Part shown: piece after piece, positions 6,748-14,762 of the stretch
Layout: every line of letters starts with the position of its first letter
Position numbering within the stretch: the stretch's first letter is position 1
From: a virus
IMG/VR virus record: IMGVR_UViG_3300034111_000639
Coordinates: 1-37,312 of that record
Length of the DNA: 37,312 nucleotides
Direction: 5' to 3' (one strand)
Program-made: the position numbers and the translations under genes
Notes under the pieces: model-generated
What the model saw: only the letters and a program-made list of their open reading frames with translations
Databases searched by the model: none
What the model was told of the DNA's origin: nothing

Positions 6748-6793
6748 TTGCCTACAATTTCTGTCTTGATAACTATTTTTAGGGGTTTTGATT

Positions 6794-7003
6794 ATGCCCG
6801 CCGGTAGACCCGCGTCGATTCGAACACGCAATTTCCTGCGCCATTTAACCGATACTGAAGCGGCGATATTGGCTCACGCCGGTGACGGCGATATCAGCGC
6901 CGGCTTTAAGAATCTACTTGACTGGTATCAGCAAATGCATTGCCAGGCTGACAATGCTAACGATTTGGTTATATCTGATATTGAGCCAAAGGGTAATAGT
7001 TGA
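6794..7003 (+). CDS. Putative small DNA-binding (RHH-like) protein
   Basis: A 69-residue protein. The pattern MPAGRPASIRTRNFLRHLTD, then a helix and DGDISAGFKNLLDWYQ, resembles small ribbon-helix-helix-like phage proteins in which a basic strand is followed by a helix, a Gly turn, ISxG and a second helix. AGGGG lies eight bases before the ATG at 6794. It sits alone between the TGTAGGC array and the GATAG array, the two main repeat regions of the genome, which makes it a good candidate for binding one of them. The family call is by eye and tentative; the last 20 residues are polar and look disordered. Confidence 0.6.
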   Translation: MPAGRPASIRTRNFLRHLTDTEAAILAHAGDGDISAGFKNLLDWYQQMHCQADNANDLVISDIEPKGNS

Positions 7004-7056
7004 CGGCTGTCAGGTACCGGCAAAAAGGCCCCGCTTCCCCTCGCTCAATTCCATCA

Positions 7057-7261
7057 GCCGATAGCCCACCCCTATCAATTCCTGGATATCGATAGTCACC
7101 CCTCTCGCTCATAGCCGCCAGCTATCGGCATGCGATCGCCTGCAATATAACGTGCGTTATGTAAAACGCGGCCGATAGCCGGCTGCTATCATTGGCGGCC
7201 GTTTGCTGGCGATTCGTTGCCTTTTTGATAGGGGGGAGGGGGGTCTGGCTGGCTATCAAAA
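7057..7261. repeat. Alternating GATAG/CTATC dyad array upstream of the terminase
   Basis: Eight pentamers alternate strictly in orientation: GATAG 7060, CTATC 7072, GATAG 7091, CTATC 7122, GATAG 7174, CTATC 7186, GATAG 7227, CTATC 7253. Two pairs share the same geometry, GATAG-N7-CTATC (7060-7076 and 7174-7190). The last pair extends to a 9-bp inverted repeat, TTTTGATAG (7223-7231) and CTATCAAAA (7253-7261), enclosing a G-rich loop with two runs of six G. The longer form GCCGATAGC is seen at 7057 and 7171, and inverted at 7121. The 375-base gap from 7004 to 7378 holds no other gene that I can support. A packaging site, an operator or an origin are all possible. Confidence 0.7.
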
Positions 7262-7378
7262 TTTGCAGGAGCCACCAACCCTCTGAAAAAGGGAAAATGG
7301 ACTTTTGCCCCTAGTCAGTAGTCTTGTAGCAAAAAAAAGCATACAATCCACGCAGCTTCCCGCTACAGGAAAAAAGCC

Positions 7379-7690
7379 ATGCCAGCACCGATTAAAGATC
7401 CGCCGTACGTGCCGCCAGCGACGCTGCCAAAGACTGACAATCAGCGCATCAAAGAATTAAAGAAGATGCTGATTGAAGGCCAAGGCGAGCAAGTCGTCCA
7501 GAAGGTACTAGACATCGCGTTAGAAGATGGCCACCCAGGCCAGATGGCAGCGCTCAAGATGTGCATGGACCGCGCACTGCCTGCCAGTATGTTTGAGAAG
7601 ACCGCCGCCCAGCGCAGCGCGATCAACATCACCATCTCGGGGCTTGCCGGCCCACCCGACATAAAGGACATCATCGATGTCGGACCTTAA
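7379..7690 (+). CDS. terS: Terminase small subunit (putative)
   Basis: A 103-residue protein whose stop overlaps the start of the large terminase by 14 bases, the classic position of a small subunit. The N terminus is proline-rich; the middle is helical (RIKELKKMLIEGQGEQVVQK) and the segment GHPGQMAALKMCMDRALP is of a type seen in phage small terminases. It should recognise the packaging site and deliver DNA to the large subunit. AGGA lies eight bases before the ATG. A TACAAT at 7342-7347 could be a -10, but no good -35 is present. The GATAG array directly upstream is an obvious candidate binding site. Confidence 0.7.
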   Translation: MPAPIKDPPYVPPATLPKTDNQRIKELKKMLIEGQGEQVVQKVLDIALEDGHPGQMAALKMCMDRALPASMFEKTAAQRSAINITISGLAGPPDIKDIIDVGP

Positions 7691-8936
7691 CTTCCAGCTG
7701 CTCCCGTGGCAGCAAGAAGTCTTCAACGACAACACACGCTTCAAGGTGGTCGCAGCTGGCCGGCGTTGTGGCAAGTCGAGGTTAGCGGCCACTACGCTGT
7801 TAATCGAGGGACTGCGCTGCCCGCCCGGCTCAGCGGTCTTGTACGTGGCGCCCACCAACGGACAGGCGCGCCAGATTATCTGGAACGTGTTGCTGGATCT
7901 GGGTCGGGAAGTGATCGCTGGCAGTCATGTGAACAACCAGGACATCACGCTGATCAACGGCGCGGTGATCTACGTGCGAGGCGCGGATCGCCCAGACACG
8001 CTGCGAGGCGTCTCGCTGACCTACGCGGTGCTGGACGAGGTTGCCGACATTAAGCCAGAAGCGTGGGAGCAGGTCATCCGCGCGTCTCTGTCGGACAAGA
8101 AGGGACGAGGACTGTTTATCGGTACGCCCAAGGGCAGGAACTGGTTCAACGACCTGTACAAGTTGGGGCAGACGGGCGATGACGAGGACTGGAAGAGCTG
8201 GCACTTCACGACCAAAGACAACCCGCTGATCGACCCGAAGGAAATCGAGTCAGCAAAAAAGACGCTATCGACGTTTGCATTTAAGCAAGAGTACATGGCA
8301 AGCTTCGACAACGCCGGATCTGACATTTTCAAAGAGGAATGGATCAAGCACGGCGAAGAGCCGGAGTACGGCAGCTACTTCGTGGCCGTGGACTTGGCAG
8401 GATTTGAGGAAGTGGCCAAGCAGGCAGCGAACTCGAAGAAGCGGCTGGATGAGACGGCGATTGCGATCGTGAAAGTGACAGACGACGGCAAGTGGTTCGT
8501 CAAAGACATCCAGCATGGGCGTTGGGACATCCGTGAGACGGCGGCTAAGATTCTCATGGCCATGCGCGACTACCGGCCTTTGAGCGTCGGGATCGAGCGC
8601 GGCGCGTTAAAAAACGCGGTTTTGCCGTATTTGAGTGACTTAATGCGCAAGAATAATGTATATTCTCACATAGTTGATCTCACGCATGGTAACCGGAAAA
8701 AGGCTGACCGGATCATCTGGAGCCTCCAGGGTCGGTTCGAGCATGGCAGGATCGTGCTGAACCAAGAAGGTGATTTTGAGACCTTTCTTGACCAGCTGTT
8801 GATGTTTCCAGCGCAAGGCGTCCACGATGACCTACCCGACGCGCTCTCTTACATTGACCAGCTGGCGGTGACTTCCTACTTCGAAGGCGACGCCGACGAT
8901 GACTGGGAGCCGATAGACGTAATTTCTGGGGTGTAA
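7677..8936 (+). CDS. terL: Terminase large subunit (ATPase-nuclease)
   Basis: A 419-residue packaging motor. Walker A is AAGRRCGKS (about residues 25-33); Walker B is TYAVLDE (about 115-121), with the catalytic Glu last. The C-terminal RNase-H-like nuclease shows VAVDLAG (about 236) and the late acidic pair DDLPDALSY (about 384). The length is at the short end for the family but the full two-domain order is present. The protein docks on the portal, encoded two bases downstream. Confidence 0.93.
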   Translation: MSDLNFQLLPWQQEVFNDNTRFKVVAAGRRCGKSRLAATTLLIEGLRCPPGSAVLYVAPTNGQARQIIWNVLLDLGREVIAGSHVNNQDITLINGAVIYVRGADRPDTLRGVSLTYAVLDEVADIKPEAWEQVIRASLSDKKGRGLFIGTPKGRNWFNDLYKLGQTGDDEDWKSWHFTTKDNPLIDPKEIESAKKTLSTFAFKQEYMASFDNAGSDIFKEEWIKHGEEPEYGSYFVAVDLAGFEEVAKQAANSKKRLDETAIAIVKVTDDGKWFVKDIQHGRWDIRETAAKILMAMRDYRPLSVGIERGALKNAVLPYLSDLMRKNNVYSHIVDLTHGNRKKADRIIWSLQGRFEHGRIVLNQEGDFETFLDQLLMFPAQGVHDDLPDALSYIDQLAVTSYFEGDADDDWEPIDVISGV

Positions 8937-8937
8937 G

Positions 8938-10986
8938 ATGGATCGAAACGATTTTGACGAACCCACGGAAAACGATAAAGAGCTTATCGATTTCGTGGTT
9001 CAGCATTGCGACCGCTGGCGCGATTACCGTAATGTGAACTTCCTCCCGCAATGGGAAGAATATGAGCGCATCTTCCGTGGCGAGTGGGCCGTTGAAGACA
9101 AGACACGCGACTCTGAACGCTCCCGTATTGTGACTCCGATGACTCAACAAGCTGTTGAGACGCGCCATGCAGAGATCATGGAAGCGATCTTCGGCTCTGG
9201 GGAATACTTCGACATCAAGGACGACGTCAGAGACATCGACGGCAATCCGATGGATGTCGAGATGATCAAGCTCCAGATGATGGAGGATCTCAAAAAAGAC
9301 AAGTTTAGGAAGTACGTCGATCAGATTGAGTTGTTGGCTGCGATCTATGGCACGGGTATCGCCGAGATCACAACGACAATGGAAAAGGAGTACATCCCGG
9401 CGACCCAGCCGATCCCCGGCATGGCTGGCCAAGCGGCCATCGGCGTGCAAGAGGTGGAGCGCGTCTCGGTCAAACCCATACCGGTGAATCCGAAGAATTT
9501 CTTGTGGGATCCGAACGGCACGACGGTGGACGACTGTATGGGTGTGGCGATTGAGAAGTACGTGTCGATCCACAAGGTGGTGGCGAACATCGAGAAGGGC
9601 GTTTATCGTAAGGTCAACATCGTGCCGACCTACGACGACACCGACTTGGAGCCCACACAAGAGGTCAGTCAGTACCAGAACGAGAAGGTAAAGCTTCTGA
9701 CCTACTACGGCCTAGTGCCGAAAGAGTATCTGGCTAAGCTGGACAAAGAAGACGAGGAAATGGTCGATCTGTTCCCGGACGATTCAGTGGCCGAGGATTA
9801 CAGCGACTTGGTGGAAGCGATCGTTGTTATCGGTAACGACGGCATGCTGTTAAAAGCCGAAGAGAATCCGTACATGATGAAGGATCGTCCGGTATTGACG
9901 TATCAGGACGACACGGTGCCCAACCGCCTGCCTGGCCGTGGGACGGTGGAAAAAGCCTACAATATGCAAAAGGCGATCGATGCGCAGGTGAGAACGCATC
10001 TGGACTCGCTGGCGTTAACAGCAGTGCCGATGGTGGCGATGGACGCCACACGCCTGCCACGCGGTGCGAAGTTTGAAGTGCGTCCGGGCAAGGCGTTTAT
10101 GACCAACGGCAACCCAAGCGAGATTTTGTTCCCGTTCAAGTTTGGTCAAACCGATGGTAGCAACTTAACTACAGCGCAGGCGTTCGAGCGCATGCTGCTG
10201 CAAGCCACAGGCACACTGGACAGCCAAGGCATGGTCACGCAGGTGGCCAGAGACGGTGGCAACGCTGGCATGTCGATGGCAGTGGCAACGATCATTAAGA
10301 AGTACAAGCGCACACTGGTGAACTTCCAGGAAGACTTCCTGATTCCGTTCATCAAAAAAGCAGCATTTAGGTACATGCAGTTCGACCCCGAGCGTTATCC
10401 GTCGGTCGATCTGAACTTCATCCCGACAGCCACACTGGGCATCATCGCTCGCGAGTACGAGCAGGCGCAGTTTATTGCGCTCCTGCAGACGTTGGGTCCT
10501 GACACACCGGTGCTGCCACTGATTCTGAAAGGGATCGTGGCCAACAGCTCGCTGTCTAACCGCATGGAGCTGATGGAGTCCTTGACGCAGATGGCGCAGC
10601 CGAACCCTGAAGCGCAGGCAGCGCAGCAAATGCAGCAGCAGCTGGCCATGCAGGCGGCTCAGTCGCAGATCGCGGTCAACCAGACACAGGCTGAGCGCAA
10701 CCGGGCGGAAGCGATCAACACCACGATTGAAACGAAATTGAAGCCAATCGAGGTGCAGAGCAAGATTATGGCGGCCAATACGCAGAATTTGCCGAACGAT
10801 GCTGAGCTAGCGTCCAAAGAATTCGACAAACGGGTCAAGATTGCTGAGTTAATGTTGAAAGAAGCCGACATTAAGAACAAATCGAAGATCGTCGAGATGC
10901 AGATGGCGGAAAAGCAAAACAAGATCAGCGGCATGGAAGAGGATTTCTTGGAAGAATTAACCAAGGAGCTGTCTGGTGGACGTTGA
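8938..10986 (+). CDS. Portal protein
   Basis: A 682-residue protein immediately after the large terminase, the usual place for the portal (head-tail connector). The N-terminal part contains RYRNVNFLPQWEEYER-like helices and the segment VTPMTQQAVETRHAEIMEAI seen in podovirus portals. The C-terminal 120 residues are Gln- and Ala-rich (EAQAAQQMQQQLAMQAAQ) and form a long helix, like the barrel helix of large portals. GGGG lies just upstream of the ATG. The end overlaps the next gene by 11 bases. The length suits the long portals of podoviruses. Confidence 0.85.
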   Translation: MDRNDFDEPTENDKELIDFVVQHCDRWRDYRNVNFLPQWEEYERIFRGEWAVEDKTRDSERSRIVTPMTQQAVETRHAEIMEAIFGSGEYFDIKDDVRDIDGNPMDVEMIKLQMMEDLKKDKFRKYVDQIELLAAIYGTGIAEITTTMEKEYIPATQPIPGMAGQAAIGVQEVERVSVKPIPVNPKNFLWDPNGTTVDDCMGVAIEKYVSIHKVVANIEKGVYRKVNIVPTYDDTDLEPTQEVSQYQNEKVKLLTYYGLVPKEYLAKLDKEDEEMVDLFPDDSVAEDYSDLVEAIVVIGNDGMLLKAEENPYMMKDRPVLTYQDDTVPNRLPGRGTVEKAYNMQKAIDAQVRTHLDSLALTAVPMVAMDATRLPRGAKFEVRPGKAFMTNGNPSEILFPFKFGQTDGSNLTTAQAFERMLLQATGTLDSQGMVTQVARDGGNAGMSMAVATIIKKYKRTLVNFQEDFLIPFIKKAAFRYMQFDPERYPSVDLNFIPTATLGIIAREYEQAQFIALLQTLGPDTPVLPLILKGIVANSSLSNRMELMESLTQMAQPNPEAQAAQQMQQQLAMQAAQSQIAVNQTQAERNRAEAINTTIETKLKPIEVQSKIMAANTQNLPNDAELASKEFDKRVKIAELMLKEADIKNKSKIVEMQMAEKQNKISGMEEDFLEELTKELSGGR

Positions 10987-12787
10987 AAGCCTAGCTAAGC
11001 AGTTAATCCTGCAGAACATGACGCCAGAGCAGCAGACTGCTGTTCTGGAGTCGGTTCGTGCAACGCTCCAAGAGGCCAGAGGCAACCAGAAACGACGGGT
11101 GAGCGAGAACGTCGGGGTGGTGGTCGATGCGCTACGTAAAATTGAAGCCGACATTCGGGCGAAATACGACGATCTAGGCAACAAAATCACGGCTCGAGTC
11201 AACTCAATACGTGATGGACGTGACGGCACCAACGGATCGGACGGCCGAGATGGCTTAGATGGCCGTCCAGGCCGTGATGGCGCTCAAGGACCGGCTGGTC
11301 CGGCAGGTCGAGACGGTGTGAATGGCGTAGATGGCGTCGATGGGGTGTCTGTCACGGATGCCAAGATCGATTTCGACGGATCTTTGGTGATTTCGCTCTC
11401 AAACGGGCGTGAAATCAACGTCGGTGAGGTGGTTGCACCCGATGTAGCCGAGAAAATTCGTATTGTCGCCAATGGTGGTGGCACCTCGCAGACGGTCATT
11501 GATGCTTTGGCGTCATTACAGACACAAATCAACAACATTTACCCTAGCCAGACAGGCAATGCAGGTAAGTTTCTCACAACCAACGGAACGGCTGTTTCGT
11601 GGGCATCAGTAGCTGGCGGCCTGTCCTACCAAGGTACGTGGAATGCGTCTGCAAATACGCCAACTTTAGCTTCCGGTGTGGGGGTTAATGGGTATTACTA
11701 CATCGTAGCGACTGCTGGCTCAACGAATCTGGACGGCATTACTGACTGGCAGATTGGTGATTGGTTGATGTTCAATGGCACGGTCTGGCAGAAGATCGAC
11801 CAGTCGAACTTAGTCACTTCGGTCAACGGCCAAACGGGTGCGGTCAGTCTGACGACAACTAATATCAACGAAGGTACGAACCAATACTATTTGGATTCGC
11901 GCGCTAGGTCGGCTATCAGCGCAGGTACGGGCATTAGTTACAGTTCATCTACTGGCGTTGTCACAAACAGCGCTCCAGATCAAACCGTTGTCTTGACCGG
12001 CGGCACAGGCATTAACACCAGCGGCACATACCCTAGTTTTACGATTACTAATAGCGCCCCAGACCAGACGGTGGCTTTGACGGGCGCAGGCACCACCAAC
12101 ATCACAGGCACATACCCTAATTTCACCATCACGTCGAACGATCAGTTTGCCGGTACGGTAACCAGTGTTGGTGGCACTGGTACGGTCAACGGCATTAGCC
12201 TATCAGGCACGGTTACATCCAGCGGCAGCCTGACACTGGGCGGCACGTTGTCTGGTGTTAGCCTGTCAACGCAAGTTAGCGGCACGCTGCCGATCGCCAA
12301 TGGCGGTACTGGCCAGACAACGGCTGTTGCGGCCTTTGATGCACTGGCACCGACGACGACTAAGGGTGACTTGATTGTCAATGATGGAACTGACAATATT
12401 CGCTTGGGAGTTGGCACTAACAACTTTGTACTAACCGCAGACTCTGCACAGGCAACGGGTGTCAAGTGGGCGGCTGTGGCTGCAGGCACGACGGTGGCAG
12501 ACGACACCACCACAAACGCAAGCTATTACCCAACATTCTCAACAGCGACCAGCGGTACGTTCTCAACTGCTACGGTATCCAGCACTAAGCTAACCTACAA
12601 CCCGTCGTTGGGTGACTTGAGAGCGACACAATTAGCCGCTTCCAACGGCATCATGTTCACCAACCAGACGATCAATACGTCAGTGACGTTTCCCACTGGC
12701 TACGATGGCATCAGCGGTAAGAACTCAACGATTGCCTCTGGCATAACGGTGACGGTGCCAAGTGGTGCCACCTGGACGATTGTGTAA
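10976..12787 (+). CDS. Tail fibre-like protein with collagen-like repeat
   Basis: A 603-residue protein. The start is GTG at 10976, with AAGGAG seven bases upstream and inside the portal gene. Residues 1-78 are helical; about residues 80-122 are Gly-X-Y repeats (GRDGLDGRPGRDGAQGPAG) that should form a collagen-like triple helix and trimerise the fibre. The rest is rich in Thr, Ser, Gly and Asn with repeated beta modules: NSAPDQTV occurs twice with GTYPxFTIT. It ends with a hydrophobic SGATWTIV. This is the composition of a trimeric beta-structured fibre. The position directly after the portal is unusual for a fibre. The helical N terminus probably anchors it to the virion. Confidence 0.8.
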   Translation: MDVESLAKQLILQNMTPEQQTAVLESVRATLQEARGNQKRRVSENVGVVVDALRKIEADIRAKYDDLGNKITARVNSIRDGRDGTNGSDGRDGLDGRPGRDGAQGPAGPAGRDGVNGVDGVDGVSVTDAKIDFDGSLVISLSNGREINVGEVVAPDVAEKIRIVANGGGTSQTVIDALASLQTQINNIYPSQTGNAGKFLTTNGTAVSWASVAGGLSYQGTWNASANTPTLASGVGVNGYYYIVATAGSTNLDGITDWQIGDWLMFNGTVWQKIDQSNLVTSVNGQTGAVSLTTTNINEGTNQYYLDSRARSAISAGTGISYSSSTGVVTNSAPDQTVVLTGGTGINTSGTYPSFTITNSAPDQTVALTGAGTTNITGTYPNFTITSNDQFAGTVTSVGGTGTVNGISLSGTVTSSGSLTLGGTLSGVSLSTQVSGTLPIANGGTGQTTAVAAFDALAPTTTKGDLIVNDGTDNIRLGVGTNNFVLTADSAQATGVKWAAVAAGTTVADDTTTNASYYPTFSTATSGTFSTATVSSTKLTYNPSLGDLRATQLAASNGIMFTNQTINTSVTFPTGYDGISGKNSTIASGITVTVPSGATWTIV

Positions 12788-12796
12788 GGAACGATT

Positions 12797-13255
12797 ATGC
12801 CAATGACATTAAGCGGAGATGGGACGATTACAGGACTATCGGCAGGTGGTTTGCCAGACAGTTCTATTGTTACTGCTGACATTGCTGATGCTGCGATTAC
12901 GGCTGCTAAGATGAGTGGCGCTCAGAGTGGATCTGCTCCTATTTATGGCGCTAGAGCTTGGGTAAACTTTAATGGTACGGGTATGGTAGCTATCAGAGCG
13001 TCTGGAAATGTAACTAGCATTACGGACAATGGTACAGGGGATTACACGGTCAACTTTACGACTGCTATATCTGATGCGAATTATAGTGTTGCTACTTGTG
13101 CTAGACGAGATCCATCAATCGCAGACAACGGTAATGTAACTACGCAAATAGGTGGCGCAAACCCAAGTACAACTGCTGTAAGGGTGAAATGCAACAGGTC
13201 TGATTTTGCTGGTACTGAAGATCCTTCAATAGTTTGCGTAAATATTTTCCGTTAA
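12797..13255 (+). CDS. Fibre module paralogue 1
   Basis: A 152-residue protein with AAGGA upstream. The N terminus (MTLSGDGTITGLSAGGLPD) is of the type that begins many small phage fibre proteins and is followed by a short helix. The core begins ARAWVNFNGTG at about residue 51 and continues VAIRASGNVTSITDN and TGDYTVNFTTA. It is shared with the genes at 13309 and 14235; the last 45 residues differ and end in a hydrophobic VNIFR. It probably forms a trimeric beta fibre tip that touches the host surface. Confidence 0.75.
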   Translation: MPMTLSGDGTITGLSAGGLPDSSIVTADIADAAITAAKMSGAQSGSAPIYGARAWVNFNGTGMVAIRASGNVTSITDNGTGDYTVNFTTAISDANYSVATCARRDPSIADNGNVTTQIGGANPSTTAVRVKCNRSDFAGTEDPSIVCVNIFR

Positions 13256-13308
13256 AGAACAGCAATGAACAACAAAACTTTCCGTAATGCTTTGATGATT
13301 GGTTAACT

Positions 13309-13809
13309 ATGTCATTAAAACTAAATTCATCTGGTGGTGGTAGCGTACTGTTACAAGAGCCTAGTACGGCTTCTAACCGCACCTTAACGCTGCCGGATGC
13401 AACGACTACAGCAGTCGGAACTGACGCTACTCAAACGCTATCAAATAAGACGTTTTCAGGGGCGCAGACATTTGGTACAGCTTCGTTTGCAGAGCCTAGT
13501 GGATCAGCACCATTGTTTGCGGCTAGAGCGTGGGTCAACTTTAACGGCACAGGTACAGTAGCTATTCGTGCTAGTGGGAATGTGTCGAGTATTACGGATA
13601 ACAATACTGGTGACTATACGATTAATTTTACAACTGCAATGTCTGATACAAATTTTGCTGCCATTGGCTCTAATGGATCAGATGTCGCAAGCGGTATATT
13701 GGAAGTTAACGGCACTAAAACAGTTTCTAGTCAGCGGGTACTTTCAAAGAATGGCACAAACAATACAACCGCTGACCAGTCTCTTATTTCAGTCGCTATT
13801 TTCCGCTAA
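13309..13809 (+). CDS. Fibre module paralogue 2
   Basis: A 166-residue protein with the shared core (ARAWVNFNGTGTVAIRASG at about residue 71 onward). Its N terminus is different from that of paralogue 1: a beta-rich stretch with RTLTLPDATTTAVGTD and TLSNKTF, a motif common in phage fibre shafts. It ends in VAIFR. The ribosome site is poor (only TTGG nearby), so translation may depend on the end of the upstream reading. The codon use in the shared core differs from its neighbours at many third positions, so the copies are old or separately acquired. Confidence 0.75.
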   Translation: MSLKLNSSGGGSVLLQEPSTASNRTLTLPDATTTAVGTDATQTLSNKTFSGAQTFGTASFAEPSGSAPLFAARAWVNFNGTGTVAIRASGNVSSITDNNTGDYTINFTTAMSDTNFAAIGSNGSDVASGILEVNGTKTVSSQRVLSKNGTNNTTADQSLISVAIFR

Positions 13810-13821
13810 CAAGGAGTAACA

Positions 13822-14013
13822 ATGAACTCTCGCATAATTTACCCAACAGATGACGGCGGTGTCGCAGTCATTATTCCAGCCGCTGAATGTGGCTTAACCA
13901 TTGAAGAAATCGCTGCTAAGGACGTGCCAGCAGGTAAGCCTTACGAGATCGTAGACGTAGCGGATATTCCTTCAGATCGTACATTTCGTGGAGCATGGTC
14001 ATGGGCATCGTAA
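13822..14013 (+). CDS. Small fibre-locus protein, 63 residues
   Basis: AAGGAG lies about seven bases before the ATG. The protein (MNSRIIYPTDDGGVAVIIPA, then EEIAAKDVPAGKPYEIVD) is of a type often found beside tail fibre genes in phages of Proteobacteria; I do not know its function. A role as fibre chaperone or assembly factor is inferred from its place between fibre modules 2 and 3. Its end overlaps the next gene by 13 bases. Confidence 0.7.
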   Translation: MNSRIIYPTDDGGVAVIIPAAECGLTIEEIAAKDVPAGKPYEIVDVADIPSDRTFRGAWSWAS

Positions 14014-14234
14014 TTGACTTAACTAAAGCTAAGAACATTGGTCACGATATGCGTAGAGCTGCTAGGGCTGAAGAATTCAAGCCTTACGACGAAGCTATTG
14101 CCAAGCAGATACCGGGTGCAGCAGACGGTGCAGAAGCGGCTCGTCAGGCTATCCGTGACAAGTACGCAGCTATCCAGACAAGTATTAATGCAGCAACAAC
14201 ACCTGACGAGATCAAAGCAGCATTGGGGATTTAA
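14001..14234 (+). CDS. Putative tail fibre assembly protein
   Basis: A 77-residue helical protein beginning MGIVIDLTKAKNIGHDMRR. The ATG at 14001 is preferred to the one at 13995, since GGAG at 13990-13993 gives a seven-base spacing. The C-terminal half (AIRDKYAAIQTSINAATTPD, then EIKAALGI) has the form seen at the end of several tail fibre assembly proteins (DUF4376-type), by memory. It probably helps fold or attach the fibre modules encoded on both sides. Its stop is directly followed by the ATG of module 3. Confidence 0.6.
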   Translation: MGIVIDLTKAKNIGHDMRRAARAEEFKPYDEAIAKQIPGAADGAEAARQAIRDKYAAIQTSINAATTPDEIKAALGI

Positions 14235-14753
14235 ATGTCAACATTAAAGACGAACAATGTACAAGTTGGGCAGTCTGTAACGGCTACAAATAACTTTACT
14301 ATTTATCAGCCTTCTTCCCCTGACGGTACTGTTCGTATTGGTGTTGGCAATAGTGGCGCTACAACAGCAGATGTAGCATCTTTATCATCAAGCGGTAACT
14401 TTTCGTTTAACTCCGGTTATGGCTCTATAGCTACGGCTTATGCAGCTAGAGCTTGGGTTAATTTTAACGGCACTGGAACTGTTGCGATTAGAGCCAGTGG
14501 TAACGTATCGTCAATTACTGATAATGGTACGGGTGACTACACTGTCAATCTTACGACTGCTATGCCTGATGCAAACTATTCTCTAGTGAATCAATTTGAA
14601 TGGGGAAATACTGCGTTCGGTGCTTCTGGTAGAGTAAGCACTATTGTTACTTTAGCTACTAGTAGTTATCGTGTACGAACAGGATTTTTAAATTCAACTG
14701 CTGTATTTCAGGCAGAAGATGAGCCTACAGTTTGCGCTTCCGTCTTCCGCTAA
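14235..14753 (+). CDS. Fibre module paralogue 3
   Basis: A 172-residue protein. The N terminus (MSTLKTNNVQVGQSVTATNN) is typical of phage fibre proteins of this kind, and the core from about residue 71 (ARAWVNFNGTGTVAIRASG) matches paralogues 1 and 2. The C-terminal 45 residues are unique and end in CASVFR. GGGG lies six bases before the start. Since the core is constant and the ends vary, this looks like a set of exchangeable receptor-binding tips. Confidence 0.75.
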   Translation: MSTLKTNNVQVGQSVTATNNFTIYQPSSPDGTVRIGVGNSGATTADVASLSSSGNFSFNSGYGSIATAYAARAWVNFNGTGTVAIRASGNVSSITDNGTGDYTVNLTTAMPDANYSLVNQFEWGNTAFGASGRVSTIVTLATSSYRVRTGFLNSTAVFQAEDEPTVCASVFR

Positions 14754-14762
14754 AGGCTAACC

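Larger units (their letters stand above)
6501..6757. repeat. TGTAGGC repeat (iteron-like) array
   Basis: The heptamer TGTAGGC occurs at 6503, 6514, 6524, 6535, 6546 and 6599 on the + strand, and inverted as GCCTACA at 6741 and 6750. The first five are spaced 10-11 bases apart, one helical turn, so they face the same side of the DNA. The array fills most of the 411-base gap between the leftward gene ending its 5' side at 6382 and the rightward gene at 6794, and an AT-rich tract (about 6617-6650) lies between the direct and inverted parts. It may be a replication origin or an operator for the two divergent promoters. Confidence 0.75.

Noticed and set aside
6651-6782. A 43-codon + strand frame (MAVSPFAPVGNAETQ) in the control region
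   Set aside because: It has no ribosome site, and its ATG lies upstream of the start of transcription predicted from TATAAT at 6643-6648. Its 3' half is made of the inverted repeat copies.
8713-9660. Long minus-strand frame of 315 codons over the terminase and portal genes
   Set aside because: It is antisense to two clearly real genes, has a His/Arg/Val-rich composition typical of a shadow frame, and no ribosome site.
13265-13306. A 13-codon frame (MNNKTFRNALMIG) ending two bases before fibre module 2
   Set aside because: Could be a leader peptide for coupled translation, but there is no good ribosome site and it is too short to judge.
10976-14753. A diversity-generating retroelement acting on the fibre modules
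   Set aside because: No reverse transcriptase gene and no adenine-specific template repeat was found; the paralogues differ at many kinds of positions.
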